Counted from the stretch's first letter, positions 24,563 through 35,212 are shown. The stretch is DNA of 64,000 bases from Tepidimonas sediminis (GCF_007556605.1 NZ_VJND01000012.1:1-64000); one strand, 5' to 3'. Program-made: numbers and translations. The notes: generated by a model not told the origin, from the sequence alone.

Positions 24563-25878
24563 GCGCCGCGATGACGCCGCAGGAGATCGTCTCCGAGCTG
24601 GATGCCCACATCATCGGCCAGCAGGCCGCCAAGCGCGCGGTGGCCATCGCGCTGCGCAACCGCTGGCGCCGCCAGCAGGTGGACGCCAGGCTGCGGCCCG
24701 AGATCACGCCGAAGAACATCCTGATGATCGGCCCGACCGGGGTCGGCAAGACCGAGATCGCGCGCCGGCTGGCCAGGCTGGCCAACGCCCCCTTCATCAA
24801 GGTCGAGGCGACCAAGTTCACCGAGGTCGGCTACGTCGGCAAGGACGTGGACAGCATCATCCGCGATCTGGCCGACGTGGCCGTCAAGCAGACGCGCGAG
24901 GCGGCGATGGCGCGCGTGCGCACGCGCGCCGAGGACGTGGCCGAGGAGCGCATCCTGGACGCGCTGCTGCCGCCGCCGCGTGACGGCGACGTCGAGCGCG
25001 ACGGACACGCGCGCCAGGTGTTCCGCAAGAAGCTGCGCGAGGGCCAGCTCGACGATAAGGAGATCGAGATCGACGTGGCCGCGCCGCAGCCGCAGCTGGA
25101 GGTGATGACGCCGCCCGGCATGGAGGAGATGGCCGAGCAGCTGCGCGGCCTCTTTGGCCAGCTCAACCTCGGCCGGCGCAAGACGCGCAAGCTGCGCATC
25201 GCCGAGGCGCGCCGCCTGCTCATCGAGGAGGAGGCGGCCAAGCTCGTCAACGAGGAGGAGATCCGCGCCGAGGCGATCCAGAACCTGGAGCAGAACGGCA
25301 TCGTCTTCATCGACGAGATCGACAAGGTGGCCTCGCGCAGCGACGTGGCCGGCGCCGACGTGTCGCGCCAGGGCGTGCAGCGCGACCTGCTGCCGCTGGT
25401 GGAGGGCACCACCGTCTCGACCAAGTACGGCCCGGTCAAGACCGACCACATCCTGTTCATCGCCAGCGGGGCGTTTCACCTGAGCAAGCCCAGCGACCTG
25501 ATCCCGGAGCTGCAGGGGCGCTTTCCGATCCGGGTCGAGCTGCAGCCGCTGTCGGTGCAGGACTTCGAGGCGATCCTGACGCAGACGCACGCCAGCCTCG
25601 TGCGCCAGTACCAGGCGCTGCTGGCCACCGAGGGGGTGACGCTCGTCTTCACCGACGACGGCATCCGCCGCATCGCCGCCATCGCCTGGGAGGTCAACGA
25701 GCGCACCGAGAACATCGGCGCGCGCCGGCTGGCCACGGTGATGGAGCGGCTGCTCGACGAGGTCAGCTTCGATGCGCCGCGTCTGAGCGGCCAGACCGTC
25801 ACCGTCGACGCCGCCTACGTCGAGGCGCGCCTGGGCGGGCTGGCGCGCGACGAGGACCTGTCGCGCTTCATCCTGTGA
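24559..25878 (+). CDS. hslU: ATP-dependent protease ATPase subunit HslU
   Basis: 439 aa, the standard size. This AAA+ hexamer unfolds substrates and feeds them to HslV. Walker [10 protein letters not shown] (near residues 57-65), the pore motif GYVGKD and Walker [12 protein letters not shown] are all present; the I domain spans about 110-245, and the C-terminal tail ends SRFIL, which inserts into HslV. Translationally coupled to hslV by a 4-base overlap. An intrinsic terminator follows at 25963. Confidence 0.98.
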   Translation: MSAAMTPQEIVSELDAHIIGQQAAKRAVAIALRNRWRRQQVDARLRPEITPKNILMIGPTGVGKTEIARRLARLANAPFIKVEATKFTEVGYVGKDVDSIIRDLADVAVKQTREAAMARVRTRAEDVAEERILDALLPPPRDGDVERDGHARQVFRKKLREGQLDDKEIEIDVAAPQPQLEVMTPPGMEEMAEQLRGLFGQLNLGRRKTRKLRIAEARRLLIEEEAAKLVNEEEIRAEAIQNLEQNGIVFIDEIDKVASRSDVAGADVSRQGVQRDLLPLVEGTTVSTKYGPVKTDHILFIASGAFHLSKPSDLIPELQGRFPIRVELQPLSVQDFEAILTQTHASLVRQYQALLATEGVTLVFTDDGIRRIAAIAWEVNERTENIGARRLATVMERLLDEVSFDAPRLSGQTVTVDAAYVEARLGGLARDEDLSRFIL

Positions 25879-25962
25879 CGTCCGGCAGGGCAGGCGTGGC
25901 CGCCAAACCTCAAGCAACGCTTCGCATCCGGCGTCCAAGTCCTTGAAGTTGGGTGCCTTTCC

Positions 25963-25993
25963 AGGGGTCGATCCGGTCTGCGGATCGGCCCCT
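25963..25993 (+). terminator. Terminator-like hairpin after hslU
   Basis: AGGGGTCGATCCG (25963-25975) pairs along all 13 bases, with one G-T, to CGGATCGGCCCCT (25981-25993); the loop is GTCTG. It is followed by AAGTCTTTGATTT, a weak T-rich tail. It separates hslVU from the mraZ promoter. Confidence 0.65.
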
Positions 25994-26030
25994 AAGTCTT
26001 TGATTTCAGGGAAAAAATCGGCACCGAACC

Positions 26031-26060
26031 TTGTCGCGCGGGCCGTTTTGGTGCTACAGT
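26031..26060 (+). promoter_or_regulatory. Promoter of the mraZ division/cell-wall cluster
   Basis: TTGTCG at 26031-26036 and TACAGT at 26055-26060, spaced 18 bp, the latter with an upstream TGc extension at 26052-26054. The -10 overlaps the first MraZ repeat, so bound MraZ would block polymerase. Confidence 0.6.
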
Positions 26061-26094
26061 GGGAGGAAGTGCAAAAAAGTGGTGGAAAGTGGAG
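26059..26094 (+). promoter_or_regulatory. MraZ operator, four repeats at 10-nt period
   Basis: Four direct repeats begin at 26059, 26069, 26079 and 26089: GTGGGAGGAA, GTGCAAAAAA, GTGGTGGAAA, GTGGAG. MraZ of E. coli binds GTGGG/TGGGN repeats separated by 5-nt spacers upstream of its own gene; the exact 10-nt periodicity and position here match. It should mediate autorepression of the cluster. The second repeat is the most degenerate. Confidence 0.8.
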
Positions 26095-26113
26095 CCCGCA
26101 ACGGGTCTGAACC

Positions 26114-26542
26114 GTGTTCCAAGGCGCGTCTTCCCTCGTGCTCGATGCCAAGGGCCGGCTGTCGGTGCCGACCCGGCACCGCGACGTGCTGCTGGCCACG
26201 GCGGGCGGGCAGCTGACCATCACCAAGCATCCGCACGGCTGCCTGATGGTCTTTCCGCGCCCGGAGTGGGAGGCGTTTCGCCAGCGCATCGCGCAGCTGC
26301 CGATGTCGGCGCAGTGGTGGAAGCGCATCTTTCTCGGCAACGCGCAGGACGTGGAGATGGATGCCCAGGGGCGGGTGCTGGTCGCTCCGGAGCTGCGCGC
26401 CGCCGCCGGCATCACCAAGGAGGCGATGCTGCTGGGCATGGGCAACCACTTCGAGCTGTGGGACGCCGCCACCTACGCGGCCCAGGAGGCCGAGGCGATG
26501 CGCGGCGAGATGCCCGAGGCCTTCAAGGACTTTTCGTTCTGA
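26114..26542 (+). CDS. mraZ: Transcriptional regulator MraZ
   Basis: 142 aa, the family length. MraZ is a ring-forming AbrB/MazE-fold DNA-binding protein that represses the dcw cluster. Two tandem SpoVT-AbrB repeats are visible: [14 protein letters not shown] near residues 10-23 and [14 protein letters not shown] near 80-93, each with the Asp-x-x-Gly-Arg signature. It starts at GTG 26114 ([11 protein letters not shown]), the conserved N-terminus. First gene of a plus-strand run that reaches lpxC. Confidence 0.97.
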   Translation: MFQGASSLVLDAKGRLSVPTRHRDVLLATAGGQLTITKHPHGCLMVFPRPEWEAFRQRIAQLPMSAQWWKRIFLGNAQDVEMDAQGRVLVAPELRAAAGITKEAMLLGMGNHFELWDAATYAAQEAEAMRGEMPEAFKDFSF

Positions 26543-26559
26543 AGGGGCCGACGGTGACG

Positions 26560-27498
26560 ATGGCGCTGCAACATCGCACCGTCCTGTTGAACGAAGCGGT
26601 CCAGGCCCTTCGCATCCAACCGGACGGTCACTACGTCGACGGCACCTTCGGCCGCGGCGGTCACAGCCGCGCCATCCTGGCGCGCCTGGGGCCGGCCGGC
26701 CGGCTGACCGTGTTCGACAAGGATCCGCAGGCCATCGAGGTGGCGCAGGCGCTGGCGGCGCAGGACGCGCGCGTGACGGTGCGGCACGAGGGCTTCGCCG
26801 CGCTGGCCGGGCTGCCGCCGGCCAGCCTCGACGGCATCCTGCTGGACCTGGGCGTCAGTTCGCCGCAGCTGGACGATGCGGCGCGCGGCTTTTCCTTCCG
26901 CCACGACGGCCCGCTGGACATGCGCATGGACCCCACGCGCGGCATCAGCGCCGCCGAATGGCTCGCCACGGCCACGGTGGCCGAGATGACGGAGGTGATT
27001 CGTGACTACGGCGAAGAGCGGTTTGCTGCACAGATTGCAAAGGCGATTGATCGTCGCCGACAGGCACGGGGGCCTGTTCGAACCACCGCCGAGCTGGCCG
27101 AAATCGTGGCTGGTGCGGTCAAAACCCGAGAGCCGGGCAAGGACCCTGCGACGCGCACATTTCAGGCTGTTCGGATTCACGTCAACGCCGAGCTTGAGGA
27201 GCTGCAACAGGCGCTCGACGCCAGCCTGAGCGTGCTGCGCCCGCGCGGGCGGCTGGTGGTGATCAGCTTTCATTCGCTGGAGGACCGCCTCGTCAAGCGC
27301 TTCCTGCAGCGCCATGCGCGGGCGGCGGTGGATCGCCGCGCGCCGATGGTGGAGCCGCCGCCGCCGTGCTTTGCCGAGGTGGCGCGCACCCTGCCCACGG
27401 CGGCCGAAGTGGCCGCCAACCCGCGTGCGCGCAGCGCCGTCATGCGCAGCGCCACGCGCACCGCCGCGCCGGCACCGCGGCCGCAGGGGGGGCGGTGA
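26560..27498 (+). CDS. rsmH: 16S rRNA (cytosine-1402-N4)-methyltransferase
   Basis: 312 aa, normal. It methylates N4 of C1402 in the ribosomal P site using SAM. SAM-binding motif [16 protein letters not shown] near residues 25-40, [13 protein letters not shown] and the DMRMDP motif, and the C-terminal [15 protein letters not shown] are all intact. Codons for about residues 148-207 (roughly 27000-27180) are clearly less GC-rich (about 62 percent by my count) than flanking sequence, an oddity discussed in the findings. The stop and ftsL start overlap in TGATG. Confidence 0.97.
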   Translation: MALQHRTVLLNEAVQALRIQPDGHYVDGTFGRGGHSRAILARLGPAGRLTVFDKDPQAIEVAQALAAQDARVTVRHEGFAALAGLPPASLDGILLDLGVSSPQLDDAARGFSFRHDGPLDMRMDPTRGISAAEWLATATVAEMTEVIRDYGEERFAAQIAKAIDRRRQARGPVRTTAELAEIVAGAVKTREPGKDPATRTFQAVRIHVNAELEELQQALDASLSVLRPRGRLVVISFHSLEDRLVKRFLQRHARAAVDRRAPMVEPPPPCFAEVARTLPTAAEVAANPRARSAVMRSATRTAAPAPRPQGGR

Positions 27499-27782
27499 TG
27501 CGGCTCAACCTCGTGCTGCTGGCGCTGCTGCTGGCCAGCGCCTTCCATCTGGTGGAGCAGCAGTACCAGTCGCGTCGTCTCTACGTGGCCAAGGAGCGCG
27601 CGCGCGCCGAAGGGGCGCGCCTGCAGGCCGAGCACGAACGGCTGGTGGTGGAGCAGCGCGCGCTGGCCGCGCCGGCGCGCGTGCAGCAGCTGGCGCGCGA
27701 GCGGCTGCGCATGCACCCTGCGCATCCGGGCATCACCGAGTACGTCACGCTGCCGGCCGACGGCGCCGGAGGGATGCGATGA
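27498..27782 (+). CDS. ftsL: Cell division protein FtsL
   Basis: 94 aa, typical. A bitopic inner-membrane protein of the FtsQLB complex that activates septal wall synthesis. A single N-terminal membrane helix (LNLVLLALLLASAFHLV, residues 3-19) is followed by a periplasmic coiled coil (about 25-65). Sequence conservation is low, and identity rests on length, topology and position between rsmH and ftsI. ATG 27498 overlaps the rsmH stop, and its own stop overlaps ftsI (ATGA). Confidence 0.93.
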   Translation: MRLNLVLLALLLASAFHLVEQQYQSRRLYVAKERARAEGARLQAEHERLVVEQRALAAPARVQQLARERLRMHPAHPGITEYVTLPADGAGGMR

Positions 27783-29524
27783 GGCGCGGCGGCCGCAGCA
27801 TTCCCTACGGCAGCAGCCCGCTGCTGACCAGCGCCACCCCAGTGTGGCGCAGCCGCTTCGTCGTGGCGGTGCTGGCGCTGGCCTTCGTCGCGCTGGCGGC
27901 GCGTGCCGCCTACGTGCAGGTGATCGGCAACGACTTCTTCCAGCGCCAGGGCGAGGTGCGCTACGCGCGCACGATCGAGCTGCCGGCCAGCCGCGGCCGC
28001 ATCCTCGACCGCAACGGCATGATCCTGGCGCAGAGCGTGGAGGCGCACAGCGTCTGGGCCGACCCGGAGGACGTGGCGCTGGACCACCCGCGCCTGCCGG
28101 AGCTGGCACGCCTGCTGGGGTTGCCGCTGGCGGAGCTGCGCCGCCGGCTGGACGTGGAGGCGCGCAACTTCGTCTGGCTGCGCCGGCAGGTCGACGAGCC
28201 GCTGGCGCAGCGCGTCAAGGCGCTGGCCATCCCCGGCATCTACCTGCGCAAGGAGTACAAGCGCCAGTACCCGCAGGGCGAGGCGCTGGCGCACGTGGTC
28301 GGCTTCACCAACGTGGAAGACCGCGGCCAGGAGGGCGTGGAGCTGGCGTTCGAGAAGGAGCTGGTGGGCCGACCCGGCTCGCGTCGCGTGATCAAGGACC
28401 GCCTCGGCCGCATCGTCGAGGACGTGCGCGACATCGTGCCGCCGGTGGCCGGGCGCGATCTGCAGCTGTCGATCGACGCGCGCGTGCAGTATTTCGCCTA
28501 CCAGCGCCTGAAGGAAGCGGTGCAGCAGCACAAGGCGCGCGGCGGCAGCGCGGTGGTGCTGGACGCGCACACGGGCGAGGTGCTGGCGCTGGCCAACTAC
28601 CCGAGCTACGACCCCAACGACCGCCGCAACCTGACCGGCGAGCAGCTGCGCAACCGTGCGTTGACCGACAGCTTCGAGCCGGGATCGACGATGAAGCCGT
28701 TCGTGGCCGCGCTGGCGCTGGACAAGGGGCTGGTGCGGCCCGACACGCCGATCCAGACCGCGCCCGGGCGGCTGCAGATGGGCGGCTTCACGATCTCGGA
28801 CGTGCACCCCTACGGCGTGCTGACGGTGGCGGAGGTGATCCAGAAGTCGAGCAACGTCGGCACGGTCAAGATGGCGATGCAGATGCCGGCGCGCGACATG
28901 TGGGAGACCTACGCGCGGCTGGGGCTGGGACGCCGGCCGCAGCTGCCGTTTCCCGGGGCCACCGGCGGGCGGCTGCGCGCCTACCAGACGTGGCGGCCGA
29001 TCGAGCAGGCGACGATGGCCTACGGTTACGGGCTGTCGGTGTCGCTGGTGCAGCTGGCGCAGGCCTACACGGTGTTCGCGCGCGACGGCGAACTGCTGCC
29101 GCTGACGCTGCTGCGCACCGATGAGCCGGCGCACGGGGTGCGGGTCTACAGCGAGCGCAACGCGCTGGCGGTGCGCCACATGCTGCAGCTGGCCGCCGGG
29201 CCGGGCGGCACCGCGCAGCAGGCGCAGACCGTGGGCTATTCGGTCGGCGGCAAGACCGGCACCGCGCGCAAGCAGGAAGGCCGCGGCTACGCGGCGCGCA
29301 AGTACCGCGCGTTCTTCGTCGGCCTGGCGCCGATCGATGCGCCGCGCGTGGTCATCGCGGTGATGGTGGACGAGCCCAGCGCGGGCGCGATCTACGGAGG
29401 CGTGGTGGCCGCGCCGGTGTTCGCCGACGTGGCGCAGCAGACGCTGCGGCTGCTGGGCGTGCCACCGGACGTGCGCGTGCAGCCGCAGATCGTGGCCAAC
29501 GCCATCGAGGAGGATCCGGTGTGA
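27779..29524 (+). CDS. ftsI: Peptidoglycan D,D-transpeptidase FtsI (PBP3)
   Basis: 581 aa, normal. The septal class B penicillin-binding protein, a monofunctional transpeptidase. One membrane helix lies near residues 22-45; a pedestal domain begins with ASRGRILDRNG. Catalytic Ser is in EPGSTMKPFV (SxxK), SSNVGT is the SxN motif and GGKTGTAR the KTG motif, so it looks active. ATG 27779 overlaps the ftsL stop; the stop overlaps the murE GTG. Confidence 0.98.
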   Translation: MRRGGRSIPYGSSPLLTSATPVWRSRFVVAVLALAFVALAARAAYVQVIGNDFFQRQGEVRYARTIELPASRGRILDRNGMILAQSVEAHSVWADPEDVALDHPRLPELARLLGLPLAELRRRLDVEARNFVWLRRQVDEPLAQRVKALAIPGIYLRKEYKRQYPQGEALAHVVGFTNVEDRGQEGVELAFEKELVGRPGSRRVIKDRLGRIVEDVRDIVPPVAGRDLQLSIDARVQYFAYQRLKEAVQQHKARGGSAVVLDAHTGEVLALANYPSYDPNDRRNLTGEQLRNRALTDSFEPGSTMKPFVAALALDKGLVRPDTPIQTAPGRLQMGGFTISDVHPYGVLTVAEVIQKSSNVGTVKMAMQMPARDMWETYARLGLGRRPQLPFPGATGGRLRAYQTWRPIEQATMAYGYGLSVSLVQLAQAYTVFARDGELLPLTLLRTDEPAHGVRVYSERNALAVRHMLQLAAGPGGTAQQAQTVGYSVGGKTGTARKQEGRGYAARKYRAFFVGLAPIDAPRVVIAVMVDEPSAGAIYGGVVAAPVFADVAQQTLRLLGVPPDVRVQPQIVANAIEEDPV

Positions 29525-31065
29525 GCGCGCTGCCGCTGCTGCCCGATCCGCAGGCCGCGCTGGCCTGGCTGCGCGCGCAGGGCGTGCGCGGGCTGGTGGC
29601 CGACAGCCGCCGCGTGCGTCCGGGCGATGCCTTCGTGGCCTGGCCCGGCGCGGCCACCGACGCCCGCGCGTACGTCGGTGCGGCACTTGCGGCCGGCGCG
29701 GTGGCGGCCCTGGTGGAGGCCGAGGGGCTGCAGCCCTGGCTGGAGGGCGCCGCCTGGCCGGCCGGCGCGCCGGTGGCGGCGCTGGCGGGGCTGAAGGCCG
29801 CCGCCGGTCCGCTGGCCGCCGCGTTCTGGGGGCAGCCGAGCCGGCGCGTGCCGCTGGTGGCGGTCACCGGCACCAACGGCAAGACCTCCACCGCGTGGTG
29901 GAGCGCGCAGGCCCTGGCGGCCGCCGGCCGCGACGCCGGCCTGATCGGCACGCTGGGCATCGGCCGGCCGGGCGCGGCGCTGCAGCCCACCGGGCTGACG
30001 ACGCCCGATCCGGTGACGCTGCAGGGCGCGCTGGCCGCCTTCGCCGCCGAGGGGGCCGCGGCGGTGGTGCTGGAGGCCTCCTCGATCGGGATCGAGGAGG
30101 GGCGGCTCGACGGCTGCGACGTGCACACCGCCGTCTTCACCAACCTGACGCAGGATCATCTGGACTACCACGGCTCGATGGAGGCGTACGGCGCGGCCAA
30201 GCGGCGGCTGTTCGACTGGCCTGGCGTGCGCGCCGCGGTGGTCAACGTCGACGATCCGTGGGGGCAGCGCCTGGCCGCGGAGCTGCAGCCGCGCGCGCAG
30301 GCGGGTGCGCTGGCGCTGTGGACGTACGCGCTGCAGCCGTCGCCGCCGGCGCGCCTCACGGCGGGGGCGCTGGCGTGGCGGCCGCAGGGCATGCACCTCG
30401 CGCTGCACGAGGAGGGCCGGCCGGCCGCCGTCTGGACCCTGCCGCTGGTGGGGGCCTACAACGCCGCCAACGTGCTGGCGGTGGCGGCGGTGCTGCGCGC
30501 GCAGGGGCTGGAGTGGCCGGCGGTGCAGGCCGGCGTGGCTGCCCTGACCCCGGTGCCCGGGCGCATGCAGCCGGCGTGGAGCCCGGCCGACGGCGCCGCC
30601 GACGACCTGCCGCAGGTGCTGGTGGACTACGCGCATACGCCGGACGCGGTGGAGCAGGCGCTGCGCGCGCTGCGGCCGCTGGCGCAGGCGCGCGGCGGGC
30701 GGCTGTGGTGCGTGCTCGGCTGCGGCGGCGACCGCGATCCGTCCAAGCGCGCCCCGATGGCCGCCGCCGCCGAGGCGTGGGCCGACCGCGTCGTGCTGAC
30801 CAGTGACAACCCGCGCAGCGAGGACCCGCACCGCATCATCGCGCAGATGGTGGAGGGGCTCGTCAACCCGGCGCGCGCGGTGCTGGAGCCCGACCGCGCC
30901 GCCGCCATCGACTGGGTGGTGCGGCAGGCCGAGCCGGCCGACGTCGTGCTGCTGGCCGGCAAGGGCCACGAGCAGTATCAGGAGATCGCCGGCGTGCGTC
31001 ACCCGTTCTGCGACGTGCAGCAGGCGCGCGCGGCGCTGCGCCGCCGCCGGGAGGGTGAAGCATGA
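29521..31065 (+). CDS. murE: UDP-MurNAc-L-Ala-D-Glu:meso-DAP ligase
   Basis: 514 aa. Adds the third residue of the peptidoglycan stem peptide in the cytoplasm using ATP. The P-loop GTNGKTST lies near residues 118-125; the DNPRSEDP motif near 424-431 is the arginine-containing signature of meso-diaminopimelate-specific enzymes (Lys-specific ones have other residues). GTG 29521 overlaps the ftsI stop; the stop overlaps murF. The stated specificity implies a DAP-type wall, in line with Mpl at 59829. Confidence 0.97.
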   Translation: MSALPLLPDPQAALAWLRAQGVRGLVADSRRVRPGDAFVAWPGAATDARAYVGAALAAGAVAALVEAEGLQPWLEGAAWPAGAPVAALAGLKAAAGPLAAAFWGQPSRRVPLVAVTGTNGKTSTAWWSAQALAAAGRDAGLIGTLGIGRPGAALQPTGLTTPDPVTLQGALAAFAAEGAAAVVLEASSIGIEEGRLDGCDVHTAVFTNLTQDHLDYHGSMEAYGAAKRRLFDWPGVRAAVVNVDDPWGQRLAAELQPRAQAGALALWTYALQPSPPARLTAGALAWRPQGMHLALHEEGRPAAVWTLPLVGAYNAANVLAVAAVLRAQGLEWPAVQAGVAALTPVPGRMQPAWSPADGAADDLPQVLVDYAHTPDAVEQALRALRPLAQARGGRLWCVLGCGGDRDPSKRAPMAAAAEAWADRVVLTSDNPRSEDPHRIIAQMVEGLVNPARAVLEPDRAAAIDWVVRQAEPADVVLLAGKGHEQYQEIAGVRHPFCDVQQARAALRRRREGEA

Positions 31066-32489
31066 GCGCGGCGCCAATGACCGGGCTGGGGGCGCTGCTG
31101 GCGGCGCTGCCGGGCGCGCGTGTCGTCGGGGAGGCGGCGCGGCTGGCTCCGATGCGCGTGCACAGCGACACCCGTACGCTGCAGCCGGGCGACCTGTTCG
31201 TCGCGCTGCGTGGCCAGCGCTTCGACGCGCACGACTTCCTGCCGCAGGCCGCGGCGGCCGGCGCCGCGGGCGCGCTGGCCGAGCGGGGGCTGCAGGCCGC
31301 CGGGCTGCCGGGCGTGGAGGTGCCCGACAGCCGCGCGGCGCTGGCGCAGCTGGCCGCCGTGTGGCGCGCACGCGTGCTGCGGGGGTCGCTGATCGCCGTC
31401 ACCGGCAGCAACGGCAAGACCACCGTGACGCAGATGACCGCCGCGATCCTGCGCGCCGCGGCCGGCGAGGCGGCGCTGGCCACCGAGGGCAACCTGAACA
31501 ACGACATCGGCGTGCCGCTGACGCTGCTGCGGCTGCGCCCGGCGCACCGGCTGGCGGTGGTGGAGCTCGGCATGAACCACCCGGGCGAAACGGTGCGGCT
31601 GGCCGCCCTGGCGCAGCCGACGGTGGCGCTGATCAACAACGCGCAGCGCGAGCATCAGGAATTCATGGCCGGCGTGGAGGCGGTGGCGCGCGAGCACGCG
31701 GCGGTGCTGGCGGCCCTGCCGGCCGACGGCGTGGCGGTGCTGCCGGCCGACGACGCCTACGCCCCCTTCTGGCGCCAACAGGCCGGCACGCGCCGCGTGC
31801 TGACGTTCGGCAGCGCCGAGGCCGACGTGCGCGCCGCGCGGGCCGCCTGGGACGGTGACGCCTGGGCGCTGGAGCTGGCCACCCCGGCCGGGCCGGTGGC
31901 GACGCGACTGCGCATCGCCGGCGCGCACCACGTGCGCAATGCGCTGGCGGCGGCCGCCTGCGCGCTGGCCGCGGGCGTCGGCCCGGCGGCGATCGCGGCC
32001 GGACTGGCCGCGTTCGAGCCGGTGGCCGGGCGCTGCCGCGTGCAGCGGCTGCGGCTCGGGGCCGGGGCCGTCACGCTGGTGGACGACAGCTACAACGCCA
32101 ACCCGGACTCGGTGCGCGCCGCCATCGACCTGCTGGCCGGGCTGCCCGCGCCGCACTGGCTGGTGCTGGGCGACATGGGGGAGGTCGGCGCGCAGGCGCT
32201 GGCGTTCCACGACGAGGTGCTGCGCCACGCGCGGGCGCGCGGCATCGGGCACGTGTGGCTGGCCGGCGACTGGTTCGGCCGCGCCGCGGCGGCGCTCGGG
32301 CAGGCCGGGGACGCCGACGTGCGCCACTTCGACGAGGTGGCGGCGCTGGCGCAGGGGCTGCTGCCCGCGCTGCGCGCCGGCGGCGGCAGCGTGCTGGTCA
32401 AGGGATCGCGCTTCATGCGCATGGAGCGGGTGGTGCAGGCGCTGCAGGGCGCGGCGGCCGCCGCGGAGGAGGGGCGCGATGCTGCCTGA
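31062..32489 (+). CDS. murF: UDP-MurNAc-tripeptide:D-Ala-D-Ala ligase
   Basis: 475 aa, normal size. Completes the cytoplasmic pentapeptide precursor by adding D-Ala-D-Ala. P-loop [11 protein letters not shown] near residues 111-121, the Mur ligase ELGMNHPGE motif near 168, and [15 protein letters not shown] in the C-terminal half are all diagnostic of MurF. ATG 31062 overlaps the murE stop by 4 bases; the gene overlaps mraY by 11 bases. Confidence 0.97.
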   Translation: MSAAPMTGLGALLAALPGARVVGEAARLAPMRVHSDTRTLQPGDLFVALRGQRFDAHDFLPQAAAAGAAGALAERGLQAAGLPGVEVPDSRAALAQLAAVWRARVLRGSLIAVTGSNGKTTVTQMTAAILRAAAGEAALATEGNLNNDIGVPLTLLRLRPAHRLAVVELGMNHPGETVRLAALAQPTVALINNAQREHQEFMAGVEAVAREHAAVLAALPADGVAVLPADDAYAPFWRQQAGTRRVLTFGSAEADVRAARAAWDGDAWALELATPAGPVATRLRIAGAHHVRNALAAAACALAAGVGPAAIAAGLAAFEPVAGRCRVQRLRLGAGAVTLVDDSYNANPDSVRAAIDLLAGLPAPHWLVLGDMGEVGAQALAFHDEVLRHARARGIGHVWLAGDWFGRAAAALGQAGDADVRHFDEVAALAQGLLPALRAGGGSVLVKGSRFMRMERVVQALQGAAAAAEEGRDAA

Positions 32490-33657
32490 GCTGGCCGAGT
32501 GGCTGATGGCGCGCATGCCCGAATGGGGCTTTCTGCGCGTGTTCCAGTACCTGACGTTCCGTGCCGTGATGGCGGCGATGACGGCGCTGGTGGTCGGCGT
32601 GGCCGCGGGCCCCTGGTTCATCCGGCGCCTGACCGAGCTCAAGATCGGCCAGCCGATCCGCAGCTACGGCGTGCAGGCGCACCTGAGCAAGAGCGGCACG
32701 CCGACCATGGGCGGGGTGCTGATCCTGTTTGCGATCACGGTCTCGACGCTGCTGTGGTTCGACTGGACCAATCGCTTCGTCTGGGTGGTGCTGGCCGTCA
32801 CGCTGGCCATGGGCGCGATCGGCTGGGTCGACGACTGGCGCAAGGTGGTGCGCAAGGACCCGGAAGGCATGCGCTCGCGCGAGAAATATTTCTGGCAGTC
32901 GGTGGTCGGGCTGCTGGCGGCGTTCTACCTGGTGTTCGCGATCTCGGAGGGCTCCAACGCGCGCGTGTGGGCGCTGTTCACCGAATGGGTGCGCTCGGGC
33001 TTCACGATCGACCTGCCGCAGCAGGCCGGCCTGATGGTGCCGTTCTTCAAGGAGGTCAGCTACCCGCTGGGCGTCGGCGGCTTCGTGATCCTGACCTACC
33101 TGGTCATCGTCGGCAGCTCCAACGCGGTCAACCTCACCGACGGGCTGGACGGGCTGGCCATCATGCCGGTGGTGATGGTCGGCTCGGCGCTCGGGGTGTT
33201 CGCCTACGTCACCGGCAACGCGGTGTTCGCGCGTTACCTGCTGCTGCCGCACATCCCCGGCACCGGCGAGGTGCTGATCTTCTGCGCCGCGATGGCCGGG
33301 GCGGGGCTGGCGTTCCTGTGGTTCAACGCCTACCCGGCGCAGGTGTTCATGGGCGACGTGGGGGCCCTGGCGCTGGGTGGGGCGCTGGGCACGATTGCCG
33401 TCATCGTGCGCCAGGAGATCGTGCTGGCGGTGATGGGGGGCATCTTCGTGGCCGAGGCGCTGTCGGTGATGGCGCAGGTGGCCTGGTTCAAGTACACGCG
33501 GCGCCGCTACGGCGAGGGACGGCGCCTGCTGAAGATGGCACCGCTGCACCACCACTTCGAAAAGTCCGGCTGGCGCGAGACGCAGGTGGTGGTGCGCTTC
33601 TGGATCGTCACCATGCTGCTGTGCCTGGTGGGGCTGTCCACGCTGAAGCTGCGCTGA
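32479..33657 (+). CDS. mraY: Phospho-MurNAc-pentapeptide transferase
   Basis: 392 aa, with around ten membrane helices. Transfers phospho-MurNAc-pentapeptide to undecaprenyl phosphate to make lipid I. Conserved cytoplasmic loops are visible: [28 protein letters not shown] with paired aspartates, [12 protein letters not shown], and the His triad region [10 protein letters not shown] near residue 355. It starts at ATG 32479 inside the murF end. Confidence 0.98.
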   Translation: MLPELAEWLMARMPEWGFLRVFQYLTFRAVMAAMTALVVGVAAGPWFIRRLTELKIGQPIRSYGVQAHLSKSGTPTMGGVLILFAITVSTLLWFDWTNRFVWVVLAVTLAMGAIGWVDDWRKVVRKDPEGMRSREKYFWQSVVGLLAAFYLVFAISEGSNARVWALFTEWVRSGFTIDLPQQAGLMVPFFKEVSYPLGVGGFVILTYLVIVGSSNAVNLTDGLDGLAIMPVVMVGSALGVFAYVTGNAVFARYLLLPHIPGTGEVLIFCAAMAGAGLAFLWFNAYPAQVFMGDVGALALGGALGTIAVIVRQEIVLAVMGGIFVAEALSVMAQVAWFKYTRRRYGEGRRLLKMAPLHHHFEKSGWRETQVVVRFWIVTMLLCLVGLSTLKLR

Positions 33658-33658
33658 C

Positions 33659-35212
33659 ATGGAGGACCTTGACAAGATGACCGCGTGGCGCCACGACCTG
33701 CTGCCGACGTTGGCCGGGCGGCCCGCGCTGGTGCTGGGCCTGGGCGCCAGCGGGCTGGCGCTGGCGCGCTGGCTGCACGCCGCTGGCGCCGCGGTGACGG
33801 TGGCCGACACGCGCGCGCAGCCGCCGCAGGCCGCCGCGCTGCAACGGGTCGCGCCCGGCGCGCGGCTGCTCGTCAGCGCGCCGCTGGACGAGGCGCTGGC
33901 GACGCAGCAGCCGTGGGCGCTGGTGGCGCGCAGCCCCGGGCTGGCGCCGGCGCAGTGGGCGGCCCTGCGCGCCGCCGCGCAGGCCGCCGGCGTGCCGTGC
34001 GTCGGCGAGCTGGCGCTGTTCGCCGCGGCGCTGCGCGAGCTCGAGGCGCGCGGCGGCGAACGCGCCGTCGTGCTGGCCATCACCGGCACCAACGGCAAGA
34101 CCACCACCACCGCGCTGACCGGCCACCTGCTGCGCGCGCTCGGCTGGGACGTGGAGGTGGCCGGCAACATCGGCCCGACCTTGCTCGACACGCTGGCCGA
34201 GCGGCTGCAGCAGGGCCGGCTGCCGCGCGCTTGGGTGCTGGAGCTCTCAAGCTTCCAGCTCGACGGCGTGGAGGGCTTCGAGCCTGCGGCGGCCACGGTG
34301 CTCAACGTCACGCAGGACCACCTCGACTGGCACGGCAGCCTGGAGGCGTACGCCGCGGCCAAGGCGCGTATCTTCGGCACCCAGGGGCTGATGGTGCTCA
34401 ACCGCGACGACCCCACCGTGCGGGCGTGGCGGCCGGCGGAGCCGGCATCCGCCGCGCGCGCCGGGGGGCGCCGCCGTGCGGTGGCCGCACGGCCGTGGAC
34501 GAGCTTCGGGCTGGGCTTGCCGACGCGCCCGGGCGACTGGGGCCTGGAGACGGCCGGTGGCGTGACCTGGCTGGTGCGCGCGCTGCCCGAAGCCGAGCCG
34601 GTGGCGGGCGAGCCGTTGCCGCTGCAGCGGCTGCTGCCGGCCGAGGCGCTGCGCATCCAGGGCCGCCACAACGCCGCCAACGCGCTGGCGGCGCTGGCGC
34701 TGGCCACCGCGGCGGGCGCCCCGCTGGCGCCGCTGCTGCACGCGCTGCGCGACTACCGCGGCGAGCCGCACCGGGTGCAGCCGGTGGCCATCGTGCGCGA
34801 GGTCGAGTACATCGACGACAGCAAGGGTACCAACGTCGGTGCGACGCTGGCGGCGCTGGAGGGACTGGGCGTGCAGCGGCGCCTGGTGGTGATCCTCGGT
34901 GGCGATGGCAAAGGGCAGGACTTCACGCCGCTGGCGCCGGCGGTGGCGCGCCATGCGCGTGCGGCGGCGCTGATCGGCCGTGACGCCGCGGCGATCGAAG
35001 CCGCGCTGGCCTACTGCGGCGTGCCGCTGCAGCGCTGCGCCGACCTGCCCGCGGCGGTGCGTTGGTGCGCGCAGCAGGCGCGCCCGGGCGATGCGGTGCT
35101 GCTGTCGCCGGCGTGCGCGAGCCTGGACATGTTCCGCGACTATGCGCACCGTGCCGAGGTGTTCGCCCAGGCAGTGCGGGCGCTGCAGGACGAGGAGGGC
35201 ACCCCGGCATGA
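33659..35212 (+). CDS. murD: UDP-MurNAc-L-alanine:D-glutamate ligase
   Basis: 517 aa if started at ATG 33659, or 511 from ATG 33677, which has GGAGG upstream (spacing a little long). Adds D-Glu to UDP-MurNAc-L-Ala. N-terminal Rossmann motif [16 protein letters not shown]-loop [13 protein letters not shown] near residues 141-153, and the C-terminal [11 protein letters not shown] motif are diagnostic. It is longer than the 440-470 aa of many MurD proteins; extra length lies around residues 255-310. The stop overlaps ftsW (ATGA). Confidence 0.96.
   Translation: MEDLDKMTAWRHDLLPTLAGRPALVLGLGASGLALARWLHAAGAAVTVADTRAQPPQAAALQRVAPGARLLVSAPLDEALATQQPWALVARSPGLAPAQWAALRAAAQAAGVPCVGELALFAAALRELEARGGERAVVLAITGTNGKTTTTALTGHLLRALGWDVEVAGNIGPTLLDTLAERLQQGRLPRAWVLELSSFQLDGVEGFEPAAATVLNVTQDHLDWHGSLEAYAAAKARIFGTQGLMVLNRDDPTVRAWRPAEPASAARAGGRRRAVAARPWTSFGLGLPTRPGDWGLETAGGVTWLVRALPEAEPVAGEPLPLQRLLPAEALRIQGRHNAANALAALALATAAGAPLAPLLHALRDYRGEPHRVQPVAIVREVEYIDDSKGTNVGATLAALEGLGVQRRLVVILGGDGKGQDFTPLAPAVARHARAAALIGRDAAAIEAALAYCGVPLQRCADLPAAVRWCAQQARPGDAVLLSPACASLDMFRDYAHRAEVFAQAVRALQDEEGTPA

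Noticed and set aside
33659-35212. Possible frameshift or fusion in murD because of its extra length
   Set aside because: The frame is continuous, both MurD end domains are intact and the added residues form an Arg/Ala-rich insertion, so this is length variation.
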